DNA of 37,733 nucleotides from an uncultured Lachnospiraceae bacterium (lineage in GTDB: Bacteria; Bacillota; Clostridia; Lachnospirales; Lachnospiraceae), in NCBI GenBank assembly GCA_902770965.1, contig CACXUY010000036.1, forward strand, positions 1-37,733, in the 5' to 3' direction. The notes below the pieces were generated by a model, which saw only the letters and a list, made by a program, of their open reading frames with translations, was not told the DNA's origin and did no database searches. Below are positions 1 through 7,042 of the stretch, one piece after another; within the stretch, counting starts at the first letter, position 1; every line of letters starts with the position of its first letter. The position numbers were made by a program, and so were the translations under genes.

Positions 1-1372
1 CCTGTCGCACCCCGCGAGGGGTGCGTGGATTGAAATGCGAAGCGCGGCAACAATCGCCGTCCGCATACCCTGTCGCACCCCGCGAGGGGTGCGTGGATTG
101 AAATGTGACCGCCCTCCGTGCCGAGGGAGATGACGGAGCGTCGCACCCCGCGAGGGGTGCGTGGATTGAAATCTTGAACACGATGATCTACGAGGAGAAC
201 AATGATGTCGCACCCCGCGAGGGGTGCGTGGATTGAAATCCCGGCAGCGCGTTGCTATGCAGCCAGCGCAGGGGTCGCACCCCGCGAGGGGTGCGTGGAT
301 TGAAATGGCTGCGTCTATGACCCTGTTGATGCCGCCCAGCATCGCACCCCGCGAGGGGTGCGTGGATTGAAATGTAATTAATGTTGTTAGCCTCGCAGTA
401 TTTGCGGTCGCACCCCGCGAGGGGTGCGTGGATTGAAATAGTGCCCCTGCAAGTGGGCTTGTCCCCTGATCTGTCGCACCCCGCGAGGGGTGCGTGGATT
501 GAAATGTATCTTCGACGATCAGATTTCCCTCGGTGTCGGTCGCACCCCGCGAGGGGTGCGTGGATTGAAATGTACCTCTGCCGCTGCGAAAAATAGACCG
601 TGCCGTCGCACCCCGCGAGGGGTGCGTGGATTGAAATAACAGAGTTTCGGGTCTTGTAAAATATTTTCCAAGTCGCACCCCGCGAGGGGTGCGTGGATTG
701 AAATGTTGGTATCATGCCCCTATCGGCAGATGATGTAGTCGCACCCCGCGAGGGGTGCGTGGATTGAAATAGAATTACACCATCTCACTACACGTGAGGG
801 ATAGTCGCACCCCGCGAGGGGTGCGTGGATTGAAATATGAGGTCTGTCTTCTGCTGCTGCGTCATGCCCTGGTCGCACCCCGCGAGGGGTGCGTGGATTG
901 AAATTGCAAGCGGAGGTAACGCCAAGCCGATCAGTCCGTCGCACCCCGCGAGGGGTGCGTGGATTGAAATCCTTCGACTGCCGGCACCCCGGCGGCGAAG
1001 CTGTGTCGCACCCCGCGAGGGGTGCGTGGATTGAAATGGCGCACGGCAAAACAAGGACGGAGACAAGAGCAGTCGCACCCCGCGAGGGGTGCGTGGATTG
1101 AAATATCAGGGCCGTTGCTAAACTTCCACCTAGCAAGTGGTCGTACCCCGCGAGGGGTGCGTGGATTGAAATTCCTTCCCACGGTCTTGCCACATCCATC
1201 TTCTCGTCGCACCCCACGAGGGGCGCGTGGATTGAAATATAAAGTTAAAGTCTCTTATGTACACAAAATCCCGTTGCACCCCACGAGGGGTGCGTGGATT
1301 GAAATCGCAAATCCAAGCCCGAAGAACTGGCCTCAGAACGTCGCACCCTGCGAGCGAGGGATTTTGTCGAGA
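1..1372 (+). CRISPR. CRISPR array, type I-C-like repeat, trailer end
   Basis: There are 20 well-kept 33-bp repeats (GTCGCACCCC..., ending GTGGATTGAAAT) starting at 4, 72, 140, 207, 274, 341, 407, 473, 539, 605, 672, 738, 804, 872, 938, 1005, 1072, 1140, 1206 and 1273, with unique spacers of about 33-35 bp. The repeat has an inner CGCACCCC/GGGGTGCG stem and the ATTGAAA(T) 3' end typical of type I-C. Repeats are identical up to about 1104 apart from a G-to-A first base at 341; those at 1140, 1206 and 1273 carry substitutions, and a decayed one begins at 1340. Decay marks the leader-distal end, so leader, cas genes and the rest of the array lie left of the window. Reading frames inside the array are repeat artefacts. 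Confidence 0.98.
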
Positions 1373-1593
1373 AACGCTCCAGAGGAAGAATGGTCGGGGA
1401 AGATTTCGAAGACGGCGGCGGATATAAGGCGCTTTTTGGATGAGACTGGATCTTCCAGTATCATTCGGCGGAGAATTCCAACCATTATGGCGAGTACTGG
1501 AAAATCCAGCGTCAGGGGATAGGTGAATGGTATGACCGAGAGGGAAAAATCATTAAGAGAAAAGTTGACGGAAAGGAAATCTCTGTTGGATGA
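1363..1593 (+). pseudogene. Broken C-terminal tail of a larger protein, toxin-tip-like
   Basis: One frame reads as credible protein: ...GEDFEDGGGYKALFG, stop TGA at 1441, then DWIFQYHSAENSNHYGEYW, then KIQRQGIGEWYDREGKI, and a stop at 1591-1593. The composition (aromatic, Asp/Gly/Asn-rich, ending in a charged tail) resembles the final residues of secreted polymorphic toxins. The next gene lies in another frame and overlaps or abuts this stop, which is the usual toxin-immunity arrangement. The upstream part of the gene is absent because the frame runs into the decayed end of the CRISPR array. The toxin nature is inferred; the frame and internal stop are seen directly. Confidence 0.45.
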
Positions 1594-1825
1594 CTATTTC
1601 AGGTCGAAGTACCTGTCAAGGGAGATTGACGGGAGGGCGTTTTTCCAGTCAAAAAAAGGGGCAGTGTTCACCGTTGATACATTTGAGTACTTCGGAAGCA
1701 TAGTTCTGGAATACGCGGCTTCATTCGAGAATGCTCCTGGAGGGTGGGAGGATGGCAGTCTTCACAGCATTGACCTGTCAGAACAAGACATGATAAAAGC
1801 ATTAGAGGAAGAGATAAATAACTGA
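1532..1825 (+). CDS. Small acidic protein, candidate orphan immunity protein
   Basis: The frame codes for about 97 residues from ATG 1532 (AGGTG six bases upstream). GTG 1523 would give 100 residues. TTG 1586, preceded by GGAAAGGA, would give 80 residues and start right at the stop of the preceding broken frame (1591-1593); that start would suit a translationally coupled immunity gene. The core, DDYFRSKYLSREIDGRAFF then TVDTFEYFGSIVLEYAASF, ends in an acidic helix (LSEQDMIKALEEEINN). There is no signal peptide or membrane segment. I do not recognise the family. Small, acidic, cytosolic and placed after a toxin-like tail, it fits an immunity protein that has outlived its toxin. Confidence 0.55.
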   Translation: MTEREKSLREKLTERKSLLDDYFRSKYLSREIDGRAFFQSKKGAVFTVDTFEYFGSIVLEYAASFENAPGGWEDGSLHSIDLSEQDMIKALEEEINN

Positions 1826-1908
1826 GCTGTAAAACGGGCATAGATGCTATTGCCAATCTGTTTGAGAGCTGTGCATTTTGAAGGACGGACGCAGCCCTTC
1901 TATCTGCG

Positions 1909-2235
1909 TCAGTTGGGGGTCGCATGGGCGGCGACTGCTGTCCTATTGCCTGAGATCGTGAGGTCATCGGGGAGGATGAGTTTGTTTTCAATTGAAGGGA
2001 GCACGGCAGCCAGGTAAAAGAAGTCCTCTAGGAACCCTTCCGGGTTACTGGATGCCCGCCCACCATTGATTATCCTGTCTTTGAGGGTCACTGTTGAATG
2101 GGCATCCGGTTCGGGTTCTGCAAGCTTTCCGTTCGGCTCGATCACTTTCTTTGGCTTTTTGCCGTTCTTTCCCGCCGAGAGCAGGGCGGACCTGGCGTAG
2201 CACGTGCGAGGTGCGTCACAGAGGCGGCCGTACAT
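1909..2235 (-). pseudogene. Transposase remnant (DDE type)
   Basis: On the minus strand a 108-codon frame contains EGFLEDFFYLAAVLPSIENK followed by LILPDDLTISGNRTAVAAHA. The pattern of hydrophobic helix, then LTxSG(D)GTAV and HA(S/D)P, resembles the segment around the first catalytic aspartate of clostridial IS transposases. Here the expected Gly-Asp-Gly reads Gly-Asn-Arg, so the catalytic Asp is lost. The frame then stops, although the following bases (KKGCVRPS in another frame) could continue the homology. Neither the N-terminal nor the C-terminal part of a transposase is present and I see no inverted repeats. It is best read as a decayed fragment; the family is uncertain. Confidence 0.35.
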
Positions 2236-2436
2236 TTCGGGCGTTTTGTTTTCAAGCCCTTTTTATAAAAATGTTACAAAAATCTGCACTTTTTAGAGGT
2301 GATTGCCTTTGGGAAAGGCAGTGAAAAGCATAGGAAAACCTAGGGTTTGGGGTTTCCGAGAGTACACTATAATGCTAAAAGATATACATTTCTTTTGTTG
2401 CTATCTTTATGTACCAAATCTTATGAGGTGTGACTT

Positions 2437-2787
2437 ATGAAAAAAACAGGCAGACATTACAGAGATCAGTATTTTGATAATTATTTTGATTTCATAAGAA
2501 GAGAAACGGACGAAAACAGAAGAAAGGAAGGTAAGAAACCTTATTCGGATGCCACGGTAAAGACTTGGGCAACCGACACTTTTTATCTTGAGAGACATGA
2601 GAGCAGGAATTTCTTAGAATGGCTCAAGAATGAGGAAACTTTTAAAGAGGCAGAAGAAGCTCTCATAAGGCACTTCAAAGGGCGTAGAAGAAACCCTAAA
2701 AAAGATGCAGAGTATTATGTCCAGCGCATGAGAGATTTTAAGAAGTTTTTGGAAGAAAACGATGGACGTCATATTTATTTGCCTTAG
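2437..2787 (+). CDS. Small basic hypothetical protein, 116 aa
   Basis: ATG 2437 has GAGGTG seven bases upstream. The product is helical and strongly charged (RRETDENRRKEGKKPYSDAT; KGRRRNPKKDAEYYVQRMRD; ends FKKFLEENDGRHIYLP). The two-part helical layout with YSDATVKTWATDTFYLERH recalls the SAM-like core-binding fold of tyrosine recombinases, but no catalytic domain follows and I cannot assign a family. There is no signal peptide or membrane segment. It sits alone in a run of small, remnant-like genes, about 200 bp upstream of the next small gene. A small nucleic-acid-binding protein is a guess. Confidence 0.6.
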   Translation: MKKTGRHYRDQYFDNYFDFIRRETDENRRKEGKKPYSDATVKTWATDTFYLERHESRNFLEWLKNEETFKEAEEALIRHFKGRRRNPKKDAEYYVQRMRDFKKFLEENDGRHIYLP

Positions 2788-2886
2788 ATTGTCAAGGTAG
2801 TTGTCAGTAAAAAAGATATGATGGTGGTGTCAGGTCTTAAGCTGCTCGGTATAGGAAGCACTGTAGAGTGAAACCTATGAAAATGA

Positions 2887-2976
2887 ATTCTGTGCCGGCA
2901 ATCCTCCGGCAGACTAAAAGAAGAGTACGAAAGACTGATGTATTTCAGAAACGAGGAAGATAGAAGCGAGGAATAA
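2887..2976 (+). pseudogene. Short tail of a lost protein before the next small gene
   Basis: A 29-codon frame reading ...GRLKEEYERLMYFRNEEDRSEE ends with TAA at 2974-2976, one base before the ATG at 2978. The charged helical tail is protein-like, and the end-to-start spacing of one base is what translational coupling produces. Upstream the frame is closed by a TGA at 2884 and other frames hold only short pieces, so the body of the gene is missing. It repeats the pattern seen at 1363-1593 and 3390-3521. The toxin-tail reading is inference. Confidence 0.3.
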
Positions 2977-2977
2977 C

Positions 2978-3295
2978 ATGCATAAACGCTATATCTATGT
3001 CATAAGTACCGAAGCAGGGATGAAAGACTATGAATGCGGCTTAGAGGCAAGTTCGGGGTTTTCGGCTCATGAGCTGCCGGATGTGGAATTTGAGTACTTG
3101 AGCAAATGCGGATTATGGGAAATGATAAACGATCAGTGTGGGCTGATGATAGATGACTACGAGAGCGAGATTATCAAGGGCGGCGATCTGCACGATTGTT
3201 TAGAGATGTACGACAGACTGGGCATTGAAAAAGGCGTGATATACGATGCACTAAGCACTGCCAAAGGATGCATAGCTGTGGCGCTTGAATTCTGA
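2978..3295 (+). CDS. Small acidic hypothetical, candidate immunity protein, 105 aa
   Basis: ATG 2978 follows GCGAGGAATAAC, in which GAGGA is the ribosome site. The product is acidic, cytosolic and rich in Tyr/Asp/Glu/Cys: it starts MHKRYIYVISTEAGMKDYEC and has GGDLHDCLEMYDRLGIEKGV in the C-terminal half. It starts one base after the stop of a broken frame. I do not recognise a named family. Size, charge and position after a truncated tail are typical of immunity proteins of polymorphic toxin systems, but no toxin partner remains intact here. Confidence 0.6.
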   Translation: MHKRYIYVISTEAGMKDYECGLEASSGFSAHELPDVEFEYLSKCGLWEMINDQCGLMIDDYESEIIKGGDLHDCLEMYDRLGIEKGVIYDALSTAKGCIAVALEF

Positions 3296-3389
3296 TCTCC
3301 TTATAGCGCCTCACGATTTGATGAATAGCGGTCTCTGGTCACGGCATAAATTAATATATTTGATAATCATTGGCGCATATAAGGTTTGA

Positions 3390-3521
3390 GGGTGGTGTAA
3401 TTTCATAGGAGCCTCAAACGCCTGTGCAAAGGGGAAATGTCGCAGCGACCGCAAGAGGAACGCACACGCACAGCAGGCTGCCATAGGGCTTGAAGTTTGG
3501 AGGAGGTTATATGGCGCATAA
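3390..3521 (+). pseudogene. Broken tail of a lost protein overlapping the next gene
   Basis: The frame FIGASNACAKGKCRSDRKRN then AHAQQAAIGLEVWRRLYGA ends with TAA at 3519-3521, overlapping the next gene's ATG (3511) by 11 bases. It is closed upstream by TGA at 3387. The end is basic and helical, as expected for a nuclease-type toxin tip, and the overlap with a small acidic gene matches toxin-immunity gene order. The rest of the gene is gone. That this is a toxin tail is inference; frame, stop and overlap are visible. Confidence 0.35.
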
Positions 3522-3723
3522 TACTATCGATGGGCGATTAAGGCAGATCATAGAGAGTATCATCGCTGTTGCAGACGAGCGCCTACAGGAAGATGGCTCT
3601 CCATATGTAAATGGCGAACTGATAGGCTATGCGGAATCGCTGACAATCATACAGGAGCAGCTATCTGAAGATGAAAGAAAACAGTATGGGTTGGATTTCG
3701 ATATAGATAACAAGTACATGTAA
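3511..3723 (+). CDS. Small acidic hypothetical, candidate immunity protein, 70 aa
   Basis: ATG 3511 is chosen because GGAGGAGG lies five bases upstream; an in-frame ATG at 3490 has no ribosome site. The product begins MAHNTIDGRLRQIIESIIAV, continues with DERLQEDGSPYVNGELIGYA, and ends in an acidic tail (YGLDFDIDNKYM). It is mostly helical, soluble and acidic, about 70 residues. The start overlaps the tail of a broken upstream frame, suggesting translational coupling. No family is recognised. As with its two neighbours to the left, an orphan immunity role is the most economical reading. Confidence 0.6.
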   Translation: MAHNTIDGRLRQIIESIIAVADERLQEDGSPYVNGELIGYAESLTIIQEQLSEDERKQYGLDFDIDNKYM

Positions 3724-3749
3724 AATACATGTGAGAGTGGTTGCAATAA

Positions 3750-3893
3750 GTGAGCCGTCCTGCTTGCTGCTTACATGAGCCTTATAATAAACCGAAGAAA
3801 CACTTGAGCATGAGAGATCGTTATGGAAAAATCGCAGCAGAGATGAGCCAACGTAACAAGCATGGTGTAAACATAATTGTTCCTAGCAAATAG
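3750..3893 (+). pseudogene. Short protein-like frame, probable gene remnant
   Basis: This frame has 47 codons (GTG 3750, or ATG 3810 for 27 codons) and ends with HLSMRDRYGKIAAEMSQRNK then HGVNIIVPSK and a TAG at 3891. The mix of basic and hydrophobic residues is protein-like and would fit a C-terminal tip. There is no ribosome site at either start and nothing upstream continues it. It may be a fourth tail remnant in this strip or a chance frame. Confidence 0.2.
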
Positions 3894-3909
3894 AATATTT
3901 ATCATTACA

Positions 3910-4710
3910 CTACATTTTCCCGCCTCTGCTGAGCCTCCGGTACTGCAGGGGCGTCATGTGCTGTTCTTCCTGAAACACCCTGTTGAATGAGCGCTGGCTT
4001 CCAAAGCCTGCCTCAAGGCAGATTTCCGTCACGGTTTTGTCTGTCTCTTCCAGCAGGTTGCGGCTGTATTCGAGGCGGGTGAGGTTCAGGAAACGGTTGA
4101 AATTCATGTGGAAAACCTCAGAGAAAACTCTGGAGAGCGCGAAAGGATTCATAAAAAGATCACGAGCCATGGATGTCAGGGTCACTTCTTCCATATAGTG
4201 CGTGGAGATATAAGTCACAATTTTGTCGACCAGTCCGCTTTCCCCGCTGCCCTTATCCGTCAAGGTAAGAAGCGGCAATGTTCTGCCAAGGATGATCTGT
4301 ACATATGATGCATGGAGGATGTCATCGTACTCGCTCTTTTTCCGTCTGCCGGTGAGCGTCTGGAGTGCGTAAAGGACATCCGCATGGATCTGTTTTGCCG
4401 GGACAACGGGATTTTTAGGAATCTGATTCTGGATCAGGGTCAAAAAGCTGCCGGCCAGGGTCGGGACTGCCAGCAGATATTCCACCCTGCTTCCGGCTTC
4501 AAATGCCTGATAGTGATGTATCTGGTTGGGAAATACCAGCGCCAGATCTCCTGTATTCATGTGGAAGAGATCATAACCGACCCCCAGTTCCACGGAGCCT
4601 TCAAGCACCAGTACAAGCTCAAGGGAAGCATGCAGATGCGGGCCTATATGCCTCGCTTTGCGGCGGTACAATTCAAAATCATTTTCTTCTTTGCTGTATA
4701 AGGGATACAT
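3910..4710 (-). CDS. AraC-family transcriptional regulator
   Basis: This is a cytoplasmic DNA-binding regulator of 266 residues. The N-terminal cupin part (PHLHASLELVLVLEGSVELG ... MNTGDLALVFPNQIHHY) would bind a small ligand, probably a sugar or related effector. The last 100 residues carry two helix-turn-helix motifs: EEVTLTSMARDLFMNPFALS and the AraC signature TEICLEAGFGSQRSFNRVFQ followed by MTPLQYRR. The start at 4710 is set by AGGAGG five bases before MYPLYSK; an in-frame ATG seven codons upstream lies before the ribosome site. It is divergent from the 41-codon gene at 4928, its closest possible target. The actual ligand cannot be told. Confidence 0.93.
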   Translation of the reverse strand: MYPLYSKEENDFELYRRKARHIGPHLHASLELVLVLEGSVELGVGYDLFHMNTGDLALVFPNQIHHYQAFEAGSRVEYLLAVPTLAGSFLTLIQNQIPKNPVVPAKQIHADVLYALQTLTGRRKKSEYDDILHASYVQIILGRTLPLLTLTDKGSGESGLVDKIVTYISTHYMEEVTLTSMARDLFMNPFALSRVFSEVFHMNFNRFLNLTRLEYSRNLLEETDKTVTEICLEAGFGSQRSFNRVFQEEQHMTPLQYRRLSRGGKM

Positions 4711-4927
4711 ATTTACCTCCTGATCCACCACACTTTAGCAAGATTTGGCTATAAATGCAAGTCATTTGACCAGAAAAATGTCTGCGGTTGTATTAGTATG
4801 ATAATCGCAGCGAGGGAAATCCAAGCGAAATCCGAGCGATTTAATGGGAACGGAAGCGGGAACGGCATAAACCTTTCCTGTGACCGAATCAAATTTTGAC
4901 TAAATTGACTAATCGGAGGTATTTACC

Positions 4928-5053
4928 ATGTTTAATAGATTTGCAAGAGCTTTTATGGAGCGCATTGAGTTTTTTATGAATTCCAGTTCGAAGGAAAGCG
5001 TTTATAACGTGTATGTAGACATGGTTCGAGATCAGATGGCAAAAGCAGAGTGA
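4928..5053 (+). CDS. Small protein, 41 aa, divergent from the AraC regulator
   Basis: This short gene has a very good ribosome site (CGGAGG seven bases before ATG 4928) and runs to TGA 5051. The product begins MFNRFARAFMERIEFFMNSS, continues SKESVYNVYVDMVRDQMAKA and ends in E; it is helical and amphipathic, with five internal Met. A doubled TTGACTAA lies about 20-30 bases upstream and could be a -35 element or regulator site. A strong hairpin terminator follows at 5141. No family is recognised. Being divergent from the AraC gene and having its own terminator, it is a credible regulator target or small regulatory peptide. Confidence 0.5.
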   Translation: MFNRFARAFMERIEFFMNSSSKESVYNVYVDMVRDQMAKAE

Positions 5054-5100
5054 GCAGCTATGATCGGAAACCAGTATCTAGATAAGGATTTGTTACCCTC

Positions 5101-5216
5101 GTGAATGCAGCAGGGGCAATGAAAAGCCCCTTGAAAAGAGGAACGCCTTCAGGCCTAAAAGCCCGGAGGCGTTCTTCTTTTACCGACTAATGCGGTATTA
5201 CGCCGCATTTGGCGCA
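5101..5216 (+). repeat. Dispersed terminator-bearing repeat, copy A
   Basis: About 115 bp are shared with 6556-6670 (copy B), and a shorter core recurs at 14017-14060 (copy C). The order is the same in A and B: a GGGGC/GCCCC-type hairpin, the GAACGCCTtcagg...ccggAGGCGTTC hairpin, a T-rich run, then an alternating CGCCGCATTT segment. Substitutions preserve the stems, suggesting selection for RNA structure or recent spread. Confidence 0.7.
5141..5181 (+). terminator. Rho-independent terminator
   Basis: The stem GAACGCCT (5141-5148) pairs with AGGCGTTC (5167-5174) and is followed by TTCTTTT. It would end the 41-codon gene's transcript. It is the core of the dispersed repeat at 5101-5216. Confidence 0.8.
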
Positions 5217-5257
5217 CATCATGATGCGGTGGGGATTCAAATTGGTGGATCACAATA

Positions 5258-5548
5258 TCAGGATGATTTTGTTTTAGGAAGCACGCATTTTAGAAATTCT
5301 ATATGTCCATCTTCATAACTGACATTGCAGCTTGCCAAATAAGGAAACTGGCCATTTGATGTTAGGATTAATTCGTCTTTCATTTCTGGCTCGGGGCGGT
5401 CATCTACGCCAACAAAACAAAATACGTGATCGCCTCTGTCGCCAAATCCGGAACTGGAGGTATCTTTGTATTTCAACACAAAATCTCTTCCGAGCTTATC
5501 GATACATGCGTCAACACCTATTTGTTTTGCTCTTTCAAATGTTACCAT
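5258..5548 (-). CDS. Small acidic protein, partner of the JAB protein
   Basis: This product has 96 residues; AAGGAGG lies seven bases before ATG 5548. The start MVTFERAKQIGVDACIDKLG followed by a beta-rich middle (DHVFCFVGVDD; ELILTSNGQFPYLASCNVSY) resembles small YrhB-like immunity folds, but that is a shape impression only. It has no signal or membrane segment. It is the second gene of a two-gene minus-strand operon, 12 bases after the JAMM-motif protein. The order toxin-like enzyme then small acidic protein suggests that it neutralises the JAB protein, though it could instead be its substrate or adaptor. Confidence 0.7.
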   Translation of the reverse strand: MVTFERAKQIGVDACIDKLGRDFVLKYKDTSSSGFGDRGDHVFCFVGVDDRPEPEMKDELILTSNGQFPYLASCNVSYEDGHIEFLKCVLPKTKSS

Positions 5549-5560
5549 GATTGGTCCTCC

Positions 5561-6031
5561 TTATTCGAATGGATTGCCGGTAAACTCAGTGATACGTCCC
5601 GTCTGACCAGATATTATGAAGCTGCTGCGTTGATCAATTAACCGTAATACAGCACGGTCATCTGAGGAGGGTACAGGGTCGTCCTCTCCGGGATGAGAAT
5701 GGCCTATAAGAGCAAGCTTGTGCTCTATCAGCATGTCGTATATTATACCTGTGAATTTGCAATTTGTTTTTCCGCCATGGAAAAGGACATCTTCCTTCTT
5801 GCTTCTCAGGATGGCAAATTCATCTCCGGTTTTAGCTGTTAGATATGCTAAGTCTTTTAGCTCTAGCGATTCGTGCTTGAAGCTTGCCCAGTCGCCTGTG
5901 TCAGGAATCCTTATCAGCATGATTTGACGATGCGCATCAAGTCCTGCCTTTCCAACCCTGATTGCTTCTAAAGAAATCTTGGTCGAAGCAGATGATGAAA
6001 TAGTTAATAAAGAGGCATTGTTTCCTTTCAC
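5561..6031 (-). CDS. JAB/MPN-domain (JAMM motif) metallopeptidase-like protein
   Basis: The product has 156 residues. The start is GTG 6031 with AGGAGA eight bases upstream. It carries a zinc-peptidase JAMM signature: Glu71 (DEFAILRSKKE), then LIGHSHPGEDD with His111 and His113, then SSDD with Ser122 and Asp125. In this family the two His and the Asp bind zinc, and Glu activates water to cut isopeptide or peptide bonds. The N-terminal 60 residues have no recognisable domain and there is no secretion signal. JAB domains occur as tips of polymorphic toxins and as deubiquitinase-like enzymes in bacterial conflict operons; no Ubl, E1 or E2 gene is present. The short length and the small acidic gene behind it favour a detached toxin-immunity pair. 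Confidence 0.75.
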   Translation of the reverse strand: MKGNNASLLTISSSASTKISLEAIRVGKAGLDAHRQIMLIRIPDTGDWASFKHESLELKDLAYLTAKTGDEFAILRSKKEDVLFHGGKTNCKFTGIIYDMLIEHKLALIGHSHPGEDDPVPSSDDRAVLRLIDQRSSFIISGQTGRITEFTGNPFE

Positions 6032-6463
6032 TTATCCGTCTCCTATAAAGAACTCAAAACGGATGTGAGCCTTATCCCATTAACTAAAGAATACAACGAA
6101 ACATTTGATCCTTCAAGATTTACTTAAACATTGCTTACAATGCTGGTGGCTGTAATCATTTCCCATTTTGAGTGTTTGCAAATGTGGCATATGAAGATCA
6201 ATAATACATATTGGTATAACTATGTCAATAACAAAAGATAAAGTGTAACAAATTGAAACAATTATGCGATAAACGAAAGCAACTGAAGGGAAAATGATAC
6301 AAACTATGATTAGCGTTATGCTGTGAAGTAATGAAAGATATGGCGCATATGTAAATTTCGTGAAGATATTATCAAAGCATTTGCAATTTGCACCAGAATT
6401 TCATTCTCTCTCACATTGAAAGTCGGCCCCCGCGCAGCGGGCGGAAAGTACGAATACCGGTTA

Positions 6464-6495
6464 GCGTGGCTGGAGTGCGAAGCACGGAGCCACGC
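6464..6495. repeat. GC-rich inverted repeat
   Basis: GCGTGGCT pairs with AGCCACGC, enclosing a second stem GTGC-GAA-GCAC, so the 32 bases fold almost completely. Another short stem (CCCGC/GCGGG) lies just upstream at about 6428-6441. There is no T-run. It looks like a REP-type element or structured RNA remnant. Confidence 0.5.
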
Positions 6496-6597
6496 GGGGA
6501 CTTATAAAGTATGGTTGTGCCAAACTTGGTATGTAGGTTTATTATATAAGTCCCTTCGCGAACGCAGCATGGGTTATGAAAAACCCCATAAGTAAGA

Positions 6598-6637
6598 GAA
6601 CGCCTTCAGGTCCAAAAACCAGGAGGCGTTCTTATTT
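6598..6637 (+). terminator. Terminator-like hairpin, repeat copy B
   Basis: GAACGCCT (6598-6605) pairs with AGGCGTTC (6624-6631), followed by TTATTTT. It lies within a roughly 115-bp copy (6556-6670) of the element at 5101-5216, but here no gene ends immediately upstream, so it may be a transposed terminator cassette. Confidence 0.65.
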
Positions 6638-7042
6638 TGCCGATTAACGCGGAGCACGCCGCATTTGCCGAACGCGATAGCGCTGTTGTTTTCATATTTC
6701 GGTTGTAAAACGGTGAAAGTGTGAATGTTACGTTTACAAAACCGCTTGAAAGGGACATGGAAAAGAGATAGAATTACAAGCAAGGGAAATAGCTTTCTGA
6801 TTATTTTTTTTGAACGTAAAACCATTTATAAATAAATATACAATCTCGGATTCAATGCCATAGTATCAAAGACTCATATCTTGCTTATTATTTTTCTCAG
6901 ATTGTATCTATAAAAATATAAAGCTGCAGCTGCCACAATGTGTACGAAGTACATATACTTCATCGAGCATTTTAGCAGAAATTTTGGCGTACAGTTCAGA
7001 TGCTTAAAACCGAATGAATAAGGATTTAAGAAAGGGACACAG

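Larger units (their letters stand above)
6032..7042. other. 1-kb stretch without a convincing gene
   Basis: AT-rich DNA up to about 6420 shows no credible coding frame. A GC-rich hairpin strip lies at 6421-6500, repeat copy B with its terminator at 6556-6670, and AT-rich upstream DNA of the GGDEF-EIIC gene at 6830-7042. A minus-strand 25-codon frame near 6090-6190 (MPHLQTLKMGNDYSHQHCKQ...) has Cys/His spacing reminiscent of a zinc knuckle but no ribosome site. I looked for a c-di-GMP riboswitch before 7043 and saw none. Confidence 0.5.

Noticed and set aside
188-1522. Several 65-175-codon frames on both strands inside the CRISPR array
   Set aside because: They repeat the translated CRISPR repeat (for example HPARGAWIE) and have no ribosome sites.
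6830-7042. c-di-GMP riboswitch upstream of the GGDEF-EIIC gene
   Set aside because: No GEMM-like conserved core could be found by eye.
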